From assembly GCA_947044365.1 (NCBI GenBank), contig OX345639.1, forward strand, positions 2,243,001 through 2,307,000: DNA of 64,000 bases, written 5' to 3'. A program made the position numbers and the translations under genes. The notes beneath the pieces are model-generated. The model saw only the letters and a program-made list of their open reading frames with translations, ran no database searches and had not been told where the DNA came from. Positions 39,201 to 49,831 of this stretch are shown here, piece by piece (position 1 is the stretch's first letter; every line of letters begins with the position of its first letter). This DNA is from Petrosia ficiformis. Lineage: Eukaryota > Porifera > Demospongiae > Haplosclerida > Petrosiidae.

Positions 39201-39711
39201 GAGTTCATACATCATGCAACGTAATCCTGTGTATTTTGATGATCCTCTCAAGTTTGATCCAAGCCGTTTTGAACCAGGACAAAAACGGTACATATACAAT
39301 AATATAATAATGACTTGATGTTCATAAATAAAATAATGTGTTCATATTCATTATTTAGACCAAGTCCTTATGTATTCTTTCCATTTGGAATTGGACATCG
39401 TATTTGTATAGGACGTTCGTATGGAATGGTGAGTATACTAAAAATAATTTTTTAGAGTTCACTTACTATAATGATGATTTTAATAGACCCTATATTGTGC
39501 AAGAATGATAGTGCAATGAATGTTTATAATACTGTTTTTTGTGACATTTGAATTCTTACTTCTACAGATGAAGGCAAAAGTAATTCTAGCTTTTCTTCTT
39601 CATTACTATGTTTTCACTCTTCCTCCTGATTATAAATTGAAGAAGGTTCATGCAATCACTACAAAACCTGTAGGTGGAATCCCCTGTACACTGATATCAC
39701 GAAAGAAATAG
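30292..39711 (+). CDS. CYP46-like cytochrome P450, copy B (intact)
   Basis: Fourteen exons: 30292-30416, 34280-34357, 34605-34686, 34731-34798, 36612-36698, 36750-36891, 36948-37076, 37375-37588, 38209-38281, 38337-38421, 38478-38588, 39199-39287, 39359-39428, 39568-39711. They total 1497 nt, giving 498 aa plus stop; human CYP46A1 has 500. The start ATG gives MLSELAAALVLTII, a membrane anchor. Landmarks are AGQETVSN (I helix), EECLRLHPP (ExxR), FDPSRFEPG and FPFGIGHRICIG (heme thiolate Cys). Exon phases match copies A and C. Intron 1 is about 3.9 kb because of nested transposons. The exon-13 tail differs from A and C (RSYGM against RLFAM). Confidence 0.9.
31443..33032 (+). pseudogene. THAP-domain DDE transposase (ISL2EU), one frameshift
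   Basis: Exon 1 (31443-31629) encodes a THAP zinc finger: CCAHGC...ICSKHF, the C2CH pattern. The intron 31630-31859 leads to a hydrophilic linker. A run of five T at 32189-32193 shifts the frame: four T would give SAFYTGLTSYVVLM, joining to the DDE domain. The DDE_Tnp_4-like domain runs to 33032 with D in VIDCFELFIEKPSD, D in LPGDVILADRGFD and E in VRIHVERIIG, plus NGWGGRASDKYI and PAFTKGKDQLSAEEVE. The domain is otherwise complete, so this is a very young inactivation or a sequencing error. Confidence 0.85.
33263..33471 (-). pseudogene. First exon of the ISL2EU second protein (YqaJ-type ORF2), truncated
   Basis: The minus-strand ATG at 33471 gives MTSQILPCGKKKRKKKR and then QPLSDYYYKLDSKSRARYDD and GNRDPYNLQKKEF, ending at a GTATGC donor. 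This resembles the N-terminal region of the YqaJ-exonuclease-bearing second ORF of ISL2EU elements (family knowledge from memory). The YqaJ exons that should follow are absent. Confidence 0.6.
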
Positions 39712-40190
39712 TTCATTCATCAGTACTAGTGTTCAACATAAATTGAACTTTGTGACTAAGTTTGTGTGTGATTTAGGTTTTGTTTCTTGATTAATAAAAG
39801 TAGATTGAGATTACTCATACATTTAAAAAACCTGTTTAATTAAATTAAAGTTTGTGTGAGCTAATCCAAATGCAACAATGGTAGTAGGAATCCAGAAAGA
39901 GCAAGACCATAAAGCACTTGCAATCGAAATAATCAAGTTACTTATTTAGCTGCTCTAAGATTGATCTTGATGGTATCCTATTCACTGAATGTAATACTCA
40001 TAAGTTATATATGACCTAAAAAGGAATGCTTCTAGCAAATGGTCATTCAAATGAGGTAGACTATAGATATTACTCAGTCTCTAGCTACTAACTATGGTCT
40101 ACCTCAATTGAATATTTCGCTGACCACACACCTAACTAATTACGTTACAGGAGGATAATTATGATGATATAATGTTAGCTTGGACCTGTC
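39712..40190. other. 3' flank of P450 copy B
   Basis: The block GATTGATCTTGATGGTATCC with surrounding sequence is repeated downstream of copy C (about 48218-48330), showing that the duplication unit extends past the coding region. No gene is seen. Confidence 0.7.
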
Positions 40191-40224
40191 ATGTTGCCTG
40201 AACTTGCTGCACTAGTCTTAACAA
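40191..40224 (+). pseudogene. Exon 1 stub of P450 copy C
   Basis: ATGTTGCCTGAACTTGCTGC and the following bases match the start of copy B, including the upstream TTAGCTTGGACCTGTC. Homology stops after CTAGTCTTAACA and a stop codon follows. The membrane anchor is lost. Confidence 0.85.
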
Positions 40225-40319
40225 CTTGGCTGAAGTGAAAAGCACATTCACCAAAAGAACATTCCTGAAGGTGTGGCATAAAACCGCATGTTGTGATGGC
40301 CATTAAAAGGTGATAAAAG

Positions 40320-40359
40320 GTAATTAATGTGTTAGTCTAGATTGCTAATCGCTACAATG

Positions 40360-40391
<32 letters not shown>

Positions 40392-40500
40392 CTTATAATC
40401 TTGCCTAATTATTGTGTTAGTCTTGATTGTTATGAATGCTAATCGCTACAATGTATATAATAAATATATATATATAATTATATATATATGTATATACTTA
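40320..40500. repeat. Duplicated AT-rich block
   Basis: Two copies of a roughly 95-base unit containing GCTAATCGCTACAATGTATA followed by an (AT)n run. Confidence 0.8.
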
Positions 40501-40735
40501 CAATAATTATTTTTTAGTTAATATTTACTTTCTTGCCAGTTTTGCAATTGTTATTTAAGTTGTTTATATTCATCAAAACTCTATTGCTACTTTAGGTATG
40601 TTTGGTCTAGTTTACAATCTATAGATTTTATCTATATGATGAAAAGAATAATGTATGCTATTATTACAAAACAATGTATAACATACAGTAGCAATATCAT
40701 GTTTTATATTGTTTTGAATGTCTTATCTATAAATA

Positions 40736-41727
40736 ATTGCCATGAATTGTATATTCCCAGCTATAAGAGCTTAAAGGTATTCTACGGCTTATAGTTGGGT
40801 GTGGTGACCCAACCCACTTAAGTAACACCACCATTGTGTTTGTCTCTTAAATGTACATCCATTACTGATACTAAGTAATTGCCATGAAGTGTATATTCCC
40901 AGCTATAAGAGCTTAAAGGTATTCTACGGCTTATAGCTGGGTGTGGTGACCCAACCTACTTAAGTAACTACCACCATTGTGTTTGTCTCTTGAATGTACA
41001 TCCATTACTGATACTAAGTAATTGCCATGAAGTGTATATTCCCAGCTATAAGAGCTTAAAGGTATTCTACGGCTTATAGCTGGGTGTGGTGACCCAACCT
41101 ACTTAAGTAACTACCACCATTGTGTTTATCTCTTGAATGTACATCTATTACTGATACTAAGTAATTGCCATGAAGTGTATATTCCCAGCTATAAGAGCTT
41201 AAAGGTATTCTACGGCTTATAGCTGGGTGTGGTGACCCAACCCACTTAAGTAACTACCACCATTGTGTTTGTCTCTTGAATATACATCCATTACTGATAC
41301 TAAGTAATTGCCATGAAGTGTATATTCCCAGCTATAAGAGCTTAAAGGTATTCTACGGCTTATAGCTGGGTGTGGTGACCCAACCTACTTAAGTAACTAC
41401 CACCATTGTGTTTGTCTCTTGAATGTACATCCATTACTGATACTAAGTAATTGCCATGAAGTGTATATTCCCAGCTATAAGAGCTTAAAGGTATTCTACG
41501 GCTTATAGCTGGGTGTGGTGACCCAACCCACTTAAGTAACTACCACCATTGTGTTTGTCTCTTGAATGTACATCCATTACTGATACTAAGTAATTGCCAT
41601 GAAGTGTATATTCCCAGCTATAAGAGCTTAAAGGTATTCTACGGCTAATAGCTGGGTGTGGTGACCCAACCCACTTAAGTAACTACCACCATTGTGTTTG
41701 TCTCTTGAATGTACATCCATTACTGAT
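40736..41727. repeat. 143-bp tandem array, about seven copies
   Basis: Units begin ATTGCCATGAAGTGTATATT at 40736, 40878, 41021, 41164, 41307, 41450 and 41593; the first is 142 bases and the rest 143. Copies are nearly identical. Each contains the hairpin CCCAGCTATAAG...CTTATAGCTGGG and a smaller GGGT...ACCC hairpin. The last copy overlaps the stop codon of the minus-strand gene 41720-43949. Confidence 0.95.
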
Positions 41728-43949
41728 GGATAATGTTGATGTCATGTTTAAAGAGAACAACAGACAGTTGTCGCACATCACTTTCAATACCTGCTAAGTA
41801 GTATTGTGTTTCCATTTCCTAAACAGAAAATTATAATTTTTTTGTTTGTATAATTAGTATCGGTTTACCATATCAAATAGTGTAATAGGCCATGGATCGC
41901 CTTTGTATTTTCTTACTGTGTGAATGTGTTTAACAAACTCACTTTGACACTCCCCTGAGTAAAGTTGTATATAGTAAACAAACCTTGTCTCATCATATGG
42001 CTGCTGACACATGCAAAACAATTCAGGGTCTTCATCACAATCTTCTTGTCCAGACTGTCAATGTTTAATCGTCAAAAGAGAAGATAAAGTAGTGATTAAT
42101 AACATACTTTAGCCTCTGATTCCTCATTATTAACAATAACCTCTTTTACATCTATTACTCTGCTTTTACCAGTGGGTTTCTCTGTAGTCTGAAGTATTGA
42201 CATTTGGATAATTAATGCAAAGCTAGTGCTGATCATTAGATTTGTTAAGTGTTATACTACATTTTCCAATGCACTCACATACACTTCATCAGTGCATATG
42301 ATTTGTCTTTGCTATTGTCATAAATAAATTGCAAGAGACAATATTTTCTAACTTACTGCTGCTAGTTCTTCTAAATTACTTTGCAATTTAGTTGTGTCAT
42401 GCTAAAAAGTATTCAAGCATAAACAATTAATTTTATTAACAAATTTTTGTAAGTACTTGTATTATATCCTCCATGCTCTTTTTATGGCCCGTAGGGCCAT
42501 CCCTATGATTGCTTTCCCACGGGTTCGATGTATGTTTATATATATATTTTCTAGCCAGTTACTATGTTGTTGCTATGTGTTATATTTCAACTATAAGGAA
42601 GTTATAGACCGGTTTATAACTTCCCAGTTTCGCTGACTTTCGCAGACGCTGTAACCAAGGTAAAAGTATAGCGCATGCGTAAATTAGAAAATTGTGTGGG
42701 CGGGGTGTTGCAGAAACAACTGTTCTTAGCTCGATAACTCTTGCATTTTACAAGATTCAAGATTGTAATTTCTTTTACTGGTGAGTTGAAGTGTTAAGAA
42801 AGCTACAGATGTGAAATTCATGCTTCGTTAGTTGCAGAAGAACAGCAAGGCGAATGTATGAAACGTCCCGGGCTACGCCCACACTCTGGCTAAGCTTCAT
42901 AACTTCCGGATTTTTAACAGTACAGACTTTTAACTTGTTTGAATGTATAGAAGAACTTCTAAGAACGCCATACATATCAACATTATCCTTCGTTAGTTGC
43001 TGGAAGGTAGCAAGGCGAGTGTTTGAATTGAAGTGGGTGGTTAGAAAATAGTTATAAAATGCGCGTGCGGTTTATAACAGAATTCATATTCTAAGCCCGC
43101 GCACTCGGGCGTGCCGCCCTCGTTGCTAGGGCTTAGAATTCTGTTATAAACCGCACGCGCATTTTATAACTATAACATATATTATTATATATGTTTGTGT
43201 CACCTGCGCGAGTATGCGTTGTATACGTAGTTAAGGAAGTTACATCATTCCCGGGGGCTCGGTCAATTAATGGGCGTGGCGCGTAAAAGAACGCGCGATC
43301 AAGCTCTACACACCAGCAGAAAAAAAGCTGTGTAGCTTACTTAGAAACTGGAACTAATAGCTAGCTATTCTGCCTGACATATATTCCTAAAGTTCTATAA
43401 GGTCTTTTGAAAGGTCAGGAGAGTAGATAATCAAAATAATAACTATAATAAGCTGTTGTCTTTCATGCTTGATAGTCAGCCATGATTACTGAATGCTGGA
43501 CACCACAAAGCAGTCATAGGGATACTTTTATAAATTTGTAAAGCAATCATAGGGATGTTTTTTTTCTCTATATACACTTGTTCTGTATTGCAGCAGTATT
43601 AACCTTGAAGACCACAATGCATGCTGTTATATACTTCTTATAAAACATATAATAATTACTGACTTTATTGCTCTCCATAGTTTCTTTTTTAAATCCTCTT
43701 AGGTTGTAGTACCAGTAATTGCTCACTGCAACAATGGATTTAAATGATGGTTTCTTGCGTCCATACACCATCCTTGCAGCTTGTACCCAGTAACCATTAT
43801 CAATTCTTGAAGCTCTTGGTGGTGGTAAACTGTGTGTCAGCATAAACCTACTTAACTTCTCTGTATCTACTTTGTACTTGTTCTTAGGTGGCTATTAAAT
43901 CAACTTTAAAATGAACATAGACAATTATGCACATAGTAGTACTCACCAT
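41720..43949 (-). CDS. Unrecognised seven-exon gene, 224 aa, PHD-like cysteine motif
   Basis: Exons from high to low: 43947-43949 (ATG), 43664-43891, 42357-42401, 42279-42311, 42108-42188, 41869-42054 and 41720-41818. They total 675 nt with all junctions in phase 0 and standard GT-AG sites. Exon 2 is basic and aromatic (RIDNGYWVQAARMVYGRKK, then VAVSNYWYYNLRGF). The middle is charged. Exon 6 has DPELFCMCQQPYDETRF, like the first strand of a PHD finger, but the later zinc ligands are not evident; then KYKGDPWPITLFDM. The end is EMETQYYLAGIESD...HDINIIHQ and stop. The function is unknown. It lies in the space where exons 2-4 of P450 copy C would be, with a TIR element in its second intron. Confidence 0.7.
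42498..43557. mobile_element. CCCTATGATTGCTT-family TIR element, copy 4, with an internal insertion
   Basis: The ends CATCCCTATGATTGCTTT and AAAGCAATCATAGGGATG match copy 3 exactly, and the interior 43190-43557 is its inverted homologue. About 630 bases (roughly 42560-43185), including the hairpin at 43050, are inserted within it. The insert holds two diverged copies of CTTCGTTAGTTGC...AGCAAGGCGA. Confidence 0.8.
43050..43171. repeat. Foldback hairpin with GC-rich centre
   Basis: TAGTTATAAAATGCGCGTGC and the following 25 bases are inverted at 43128-43171. The centre is CGCACTCGGGCGTGCCGCCCTCG. Confidence 0.9.
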
Positions 43950-45151
43950 TTTCTCTACAGTAACTCAAAACTAACTGCATGACTAGTATAGTACACTTAT
44001 TTATAGTAATCTACGGTGCATGCATGCCATGGCATTCACATGTCAAACTTTATTTGCAGCTAAGGTGGCAAATCATTTACACTTATTTGCATATGTTCAT
44101 TTGCACTTCTCAAGCCTAGTGATCCTTCTTTAGCAGCTGTGGTGTCCATTGGCTGAGGTTATGCATGCAAAAACCATCTGAGCAAGACCTAATTGATAGT
44201 CTCAATCAAATTATTGTTATTCACTAATCTATTTGAAGAAAGTGAGATGCAACTACTAGTGCCTACATGTAAGTATGTACATGTACATGTACATGACTAT
44301 GTAACTAAACTGTGAAACCATAGGGAAGGTAAACTCGGTACATGTACATATATATCATCAACCATGGATAGGAACGCACTAAAGCATACATTGTACTGAA
44401 TATAATGAACTGAATTGTGTAGTTTCCCTTGTCTCATTGCTAGTGGATTAATTATACAAGGTATTTCAGGGAGTCTCATTACATTAGAACCCACCTATAA
44501 TATGCTAAATTCCTTTACAGAGATGACTTGATGGTTTGTGATGATTTGAAGCTTGTAGTTCCTGTAGAAAGCTTAATAAAGCAAAGATCAAAGCCAGTGA
44601 AATGATCAAAAGTGGGTGTAACTTGAAAACAGTCATCCGAATGGCAAAACTCTCAAAAAATATGAACTCAGCACACTGAAATACATCATATCAGAAAGTG
44701 GAACAACTGTTGCATGTTTAATTGCCAATATCATATTTTTTGAGTCACTTTCACAATAATACCCTCTACATGTAATACACCACTTTATGTCATTTTTTCC
44801 AGAGTGTCATTCAAAACTAGTATATTGGAAAGTAGACCTCTGACAGTGGTCCCACTCACTGACTTAGTGGAATTCGATGTGCTGAGTTCATTTTTTTTGA
44901 AATTTTTGACACTGGGGACACGGTTTACTAGTTACGCCCACTTCTAATTCAGAGTGGTGTTCGATAAGTTTATAGAAATATACAGGGTATTTCAGGGAGT
45001 CTCATTACATAAGAACCCACCTACAATACACTAAATTCCTTCACAGAGATGACTTCATGGTTTTATTTAGTTTATAACCATTAACCACTCAAATCTTCAG
45101 GATTTGCAGCTAGATGAATTCATTTCAAACTTCGTTCTGTTTTGGTTTTAG
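43950..45151. other. Spacer with direct repeats around a TIR element
   Basis: An 80-base block beginning ATACAAGGTATTTCAGGGAG at 44453-44535 recurs at 44979-45062. Between the copies, 44606-44946 is bounded by AAGTGGGTGTAACT and AGTTACGCCCACTT with further inner inverted similarity (ATGAACTCAGCACA). No gene is seen. Confidence 0.7.
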
Positions 45152-48104
45152 GGCACTTGGAAAAAGTTTATTCACTATTCAACATTATGAAGATTGGAAA
45201 GATCGTCGAAGGATATTTGATCCTGCTTTTGCAAAGAAGTAAGTCAGAAAATATATTAAAATAATTAAATATTTATTAGTTATATCAATTAGTTATCTGA
45301 ATGGTCTTGTGCCTCAGTTTACTGAGGTGACCCATCAACACCTAATCCAATATCTTGACAGTCATGCTGATGGTAAGACTGTTGTAGATATGAAGAAACA
45401 GTTTTCTAAGATAACTCTACAAGTCATTAGTTGGGTAAGTTTACCGAGTGAACTGTAAACTTACTAATATTCCTATATTATTTTGTACAGGTTGCATTTG
45501 GTACTGACTTTTCTAAAGATCCTTTTGTCCGGGGACTCTGTGGTGACAAAGATTTGTTATATCTTTTGGACTGTACATTTGAGGGATTTGAGCTTGAATT
45601 AACGATTCCCATGATTTCAGTGAGTCTTACCTTTAAACTCTCAAAGTCTTATATATCAGAGAGCACATAGCATTCTCTATGTAGGGATAGCTCATACTTT
45701 TCAATTATTTTTATCTGGCCATTCCTACCTTACTTCATATACTTTGTCTATGCTTCCCTACATTACTTTGATTTTCATAGAAGTGCCTTTATAGGGTTAT
45801 ATGGATGTGGTTAGTTTAATTGTGTTGCTTATGCTATGGTACCATCCCAACCTTGTTTCTGTGCTTTTCAGTTTTGATATCCCTACATGCTCTTAAATAT
45901 ATCATCATGGTTCCACATGATATTCTGACTCAGATTATTAGTATTACTCAGAAAGAAGAGAATATTCAAGTAGAAGATTTGGTTGATGATTTTGTGACAT
46001 TTTATGTAATAATTATACCTTTTATATTATTATTTTTTTCTCAGTATTTGAGACCATTTGCTGGTTCAAAGTATACTGTCAAATTGGTCGTCACTGTATT
46101 GAACAACGTATCAAATCAATACAGAACAATGAAGATGTTCCACATGATATTCTGACTCAGATTATTAGTATTACTCAGAAAGAAGAGAATATTCAAGTAG
46201 AAGATTTGGTTGATGATTTTGTGACATTTTATGCTGCAGGTATGACAGGGGCTAGTTTGTCTCAAGTCAAACTTTCTTGTTTGTTTCATAATGTATATGT
46301 ACATAAAATGGTTTAGTTCCTGTTACTTTAATAGAGATATCCAGCTAATTTACAAAAGAATCTTGGTATGGAATCTGATTGGTCCATGATGATTATGTGA
46401 AAGTGATGCTAGATTATCAAATCCTTGCTGAGTAAACAAATTTTTCAAGTTTTAGACAATTCTGTGACCTTCTAACTATACAGAACATTAGTCAGCATAT
46501 CAGTTGTTTTTACATCATAGCCATGCACCTTGCTAAAATAATAATCAAATTATCATAATTATGGTTTTGCATGAAGTTTTGTACTTCTGGGATTGAATAG
46601 TGCTGGGTGCGAAACTTTGTTGTTCATTTTGGCTTTACATCTGTAAGTACAATTCACATTACTTCTGAATAAAGTAAAATAATGACTGTTTCACCACTTG
46701 AAAAAAGAAAAGGATATATTTATGAAGACAGTATTTTCACTATTTGGTGTGTGATAGGAATGTGTTTTGAGAAAGGAATATTCAGTAATAGATTTTAATA
46801 TAACATCAAATATACATAATTATAATGTAACTACAATTATCCAGGACAAGAAACAACTTCCAATTTGTTGTCATTTACATTAATCATACTACTACAAAAT
46901 CCTGATATATTGGAAAGGTTAGTTTATAATGAATAATATTTCTATTAGTTTATTGATTGCACATAAATATAGTGTTGTATCAGAGATTGATGAGGTAATG
47001 GCTGATAAAGACACTCTTAGTACTAATGATCTTGATAAACTTACATACACTAATGCTGTAAGTATATAAATCATACAAATTAATTATTATTTAGCTTTAA
47101 CATATAGGTACTAGAAGAATCTTTGAGGTTGTATCCTCCTGCACCAATTATTGCTAAACAAGCCGGCAAAGATGTTACTCTATTAGACACCAAATTGCCA
47201 AAGGGAACGTTTCTCATGGTATGTATAATTAATAGGGCTGAGCAATAGTGTGACTATCGTTATCATCATTGTTACTATCATGATAGTGGACATGTGGTTA
47301 CAAGCATGTGCATTTGACATTATCTCGCCTCAACATATGAAAAAACATACAAGGATGGCAAGAAAGAGATTGATCTTGACAAAGAGACTTATTATATATA
47401 CATCCCAACCTTGTTTGCATACGTTTTGGATTTTTACATTCCTGCATCTTGTTTCGTTATGAGATGAATCATTGATAAAATATGTAGCTATTTATTGTAT
47501 GACTTTTGTAACAGCTTATATAAACTTTCAATTTGATTTTTTTTACATTAGTTGAGTTCATACATCATGCAACGTAATCCTGAGTATTTTGATGATCCTC
47601 TCAAGTTTGATCCAAGCCGTTTTGAAGCAGGACAAAAACGGTACATATACAATAATATAATGATGACTGCTTTAGTAGCAAATAAATAATGTGTTCATAC
47701 TCATTATTTAGACCAAGTCCTTATGTATTCTTTCCATTTGGAATTGGACATCGTATTTGTATAGGACGTTTGTTTGCAATGGTGAGTATACAAAAATAAT
47801 TAAAATTCACTTACTATAGTGATGATTTTAATGGACCCTGTATTGTGATAGTGCAATGATTTTATTTAGATGTCTAAAATACTGTTTTTGGTGACATTTA
47901 ATATTTTGTGAATTCAATCCTTTATAACTTAGTTCATTTTCAAAACTTAATATTGTATAGATGGAGGCAAAGGTAATTCTGGCTCTTCTTCTTCATTACT
48001 ATGTTTTCACTCTTCCTCCTGATTATAAATTGAAGAAGGTTCATACAGTCACTACAAAACCTGTAGATGGAATCCCCTGTACACTGATATCACGAAAAAA
48101 ATAA
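45152..48104 (+). pseudogene. CYP46-like P450, copy C (pseudogene: exons 5-14)
   Basis: Exons equivalent to 5-14 of copies A and B: 45152-45238, 45293-45434, 45491-45619, 46045-46239, 46845-46917, 46973-47057, 47108-47218, 47552-47640, 47712-47781, 47961-48104. The ExxR (EESLRLYPP) and heme loop (FPFGIGHRICIG) are preserved. Exons 2-4 are missing and exon 1 is only the stub at 40191. The exon-8 equivalent is 195 instead of 214 nt because 19 bases after AAGTATACT are gone, which shifts the frame to an early stop at 46153-46155. The other exons remain very close to copies A and B, so the loss looks recent. Confidence 0.85.
45910..46006 (+). repeat. 97-base duplicate of exon 8 inside the preceding intron
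   Basis: GTTCCACATGATATTCTGAC through GTGACATTTTATG is identical to 46137-46233 in the true exon. It interrupts the intron sequence ATCATCAT/AATTATACC that is continuous in copy B. Confidence 0.9.
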
Positions 48105-49228
48105 TTCATCTATCAGTGTCAGCATAATTGTGCTGTGTTTTTTTGTAGTGATTTTGATTTTGTTTCTGTTTGATTAATAAAAGATTACTAATTAAAAGAA
48201 CCTTGCAATTGAGTTTTTTTTTTTTTAAATAAACATGTTACTTATATAGCTGCTCTGAGATTGATCTTGATGGTATCCTATTCACTCATAAGTTGTATAT
48301 GACTGAAAAGGAATGCTACTAGCATCTGTCTATGTGGCCTGTTAAATTAAACAGCCTTTTTTAATCAGCTTATATAATTAATATTCCAGTTATGTATGGC
48401 ATGGCATTCGTTGGCCAGAGTTATGAGATGAATCAAGGATAAAATATGCCATGTTATAATGATTCAAAAAAATTTTAATTTGATTAGTTGAGTTCATACA
48501 TCATACAACATAATCCTGAGTATTTTAACGATCCTCAAAGTAAAGCTAGCTTGATCTTCATATTACTCATACAGTACTAGCAAATAGTCATCCATTTATG
48601 TGGTATGTTGAATTAAAGAGACACGTTAATATTTGACTTTTTCATTTGAGTTTTCTTAACTCTGCAGGGCAAGGTTAGGGTTGGTGGGGGGCTGTAATCT
48701 CCCTCTTCTTGTTTACCCATATATAATACTTGTTTAGTCTGGTGGGTTTGGTACCATGACACTAATTCCTGTGTGTGTTGTATAATTCTTTATTGGTGCT
48801 GGTGAACTAGTACTGGAATATTATATGTACATGTTTCTACAGCTTACAAGCTAGACATTAGTTTGAAGTTAAAATCCAATTTAAATTTTATCCAAGCGTT
48901 CTGTTGTTTGGAACATGTGATCAAATGGAAGGAATGAAGCATTCCATGTGGAGCTTGTGCCATAAAAGCATTACGTTATTAGAACATAACAATGGATGGC
49001 TGATTGACTTGTGTTACGAAAAAAAAACATAATACATACTACAAATGCAACGTGTAGAGCAGAGATCCCATCCAGAATGTAACAAATAACTGTTAATGTG
49101 ACTATGTGCCTAATATTCCATTTCAAAATTCCGTATTCAGTGGTTATTATAACAACAAGAGAGTTAATTTTTTTACATATTGTATATAATTATTATCAGG
49201 AGCATATATATTTACAATTTCTGACAAA
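48105..49228. other. 3' flank of P450 copy C
   Basis: It includes duplication-unit sequence shared with the flanks of copies A and B (for example TGGAAGGAATGAAG near 48925 and 28330) and the orphan exon fragment at 48488. No other gene is seen. Confidence 0.65.
48488..48537 (+). pseudogene. Orphan P450 exon 12 fragment
   Basis: TTGAGTTCATACATCATACA through CTGAGTATTTTAACGATCCT matches exon 12 of the array (LSSYIMQRNPEYFDDP). It is preceded by the usual GATTAG acceptor. No partner exons follow, so it is a relic of a fourth copy or a partial duplication. Confidence 0.8.
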
Positions 49229-49831
49229 TTAATGGTGTTTTTTGTGCATGTATTCAGCAGCTTTTTTCTCAATTTTATTGATGACTTCTCTTGTTAGTGT
49301 CTCCAACATTTCATCCACATTGTCTCCTGTTTCACTGCTGACTTCAAAATATCTAAGTCCTAAATCATCAGCTATGACCTGAGCTCTATCTTGACTGATT
49401 TCTCTCTTGTATTGCAAATCACTCTTGTTACCAACCAGAATAACTTCTGCTAGATTATTTCCGAATTGTTTGATATTTGTAATCCATTTATTTGTAACAC
49501 TGATAAATGAAGTTTCATTTGTCAAATCAAACACCACAATAAATCCAACAACTCCACGATAGTAAGCATAAGTAATCTTCTCAAATCTTTCTTGACCTGA
49601 AGTGTCCCAAATAATCAAACGAGCTTGATTTTTTGATAATATAGCATTACCAAACATGAAATCAACACCAATAGTCGGTTCAATTAAATGTCTATCATCA
49701 GATTTCCTACATAAGACATGCTTCAACCAAGATTTGCCAACTTTCTCATCTCCAATTAATAAGTATTTGATTACATTAAAATACTCGAAGTTGCCATGAC
49801 AATCCGTGTATTCTTTTGCAAAATCAACCAT
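49229..49831 (-). CDS. Rab-like small GTPase, intronless, no prenylation motif
   Basis: A single 200-codon open frame. G1 is GDEKVGKS, switch I threonine is in PTIGVDF, G3 is WDTSGQERF (the family usually has WDTAGQE), G4 is NKSD and G5 is VSSETG. The Rab family features IGVDF and YYRG are present, closest in feel to the Rab1/8/10 group. The N-terminal extension is short (about 20 residues before the first strand). The C-terminus is KKAAEYMHKKHH with no cysteine, so the usual geranylgeranyl anchor is missing. All neighbours have introns; a single exon suggests a retrocopy or lineage-specific gene. The start ATG at 49829-49831 is the first in frame. Confidence 0.9.
   Translation of the reverse strand: MVDFAKEYTDCHGNFEYFNVIKYLLIGDEKVGKSWLKHVLCRKSDDRHLIEPTIGVDFMFGNAILSKNQARLIIWDTSGQERFEKITYAYYRGVVGFIVVFDLTNETSFISVTNKWITNIKQFGNNLAEVILVGNKSDLQYKREISQDRAQVIADDLGLRYFEVSSETGDNVDEMLETLTREVINKIEKKAAEYMHKKHH

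Noticed and set aside
40736..41727. CRISPR-like array
   Set aside because: Units are contiguous 143-bp copies without variable spacers, in a eukaryotic context.
44453..45062. LTR retrotransposon bounded by the direct repeats
   Set aside because: The interior is only about 440 bases, has its own inverted ends and no gag/pol-like frame.
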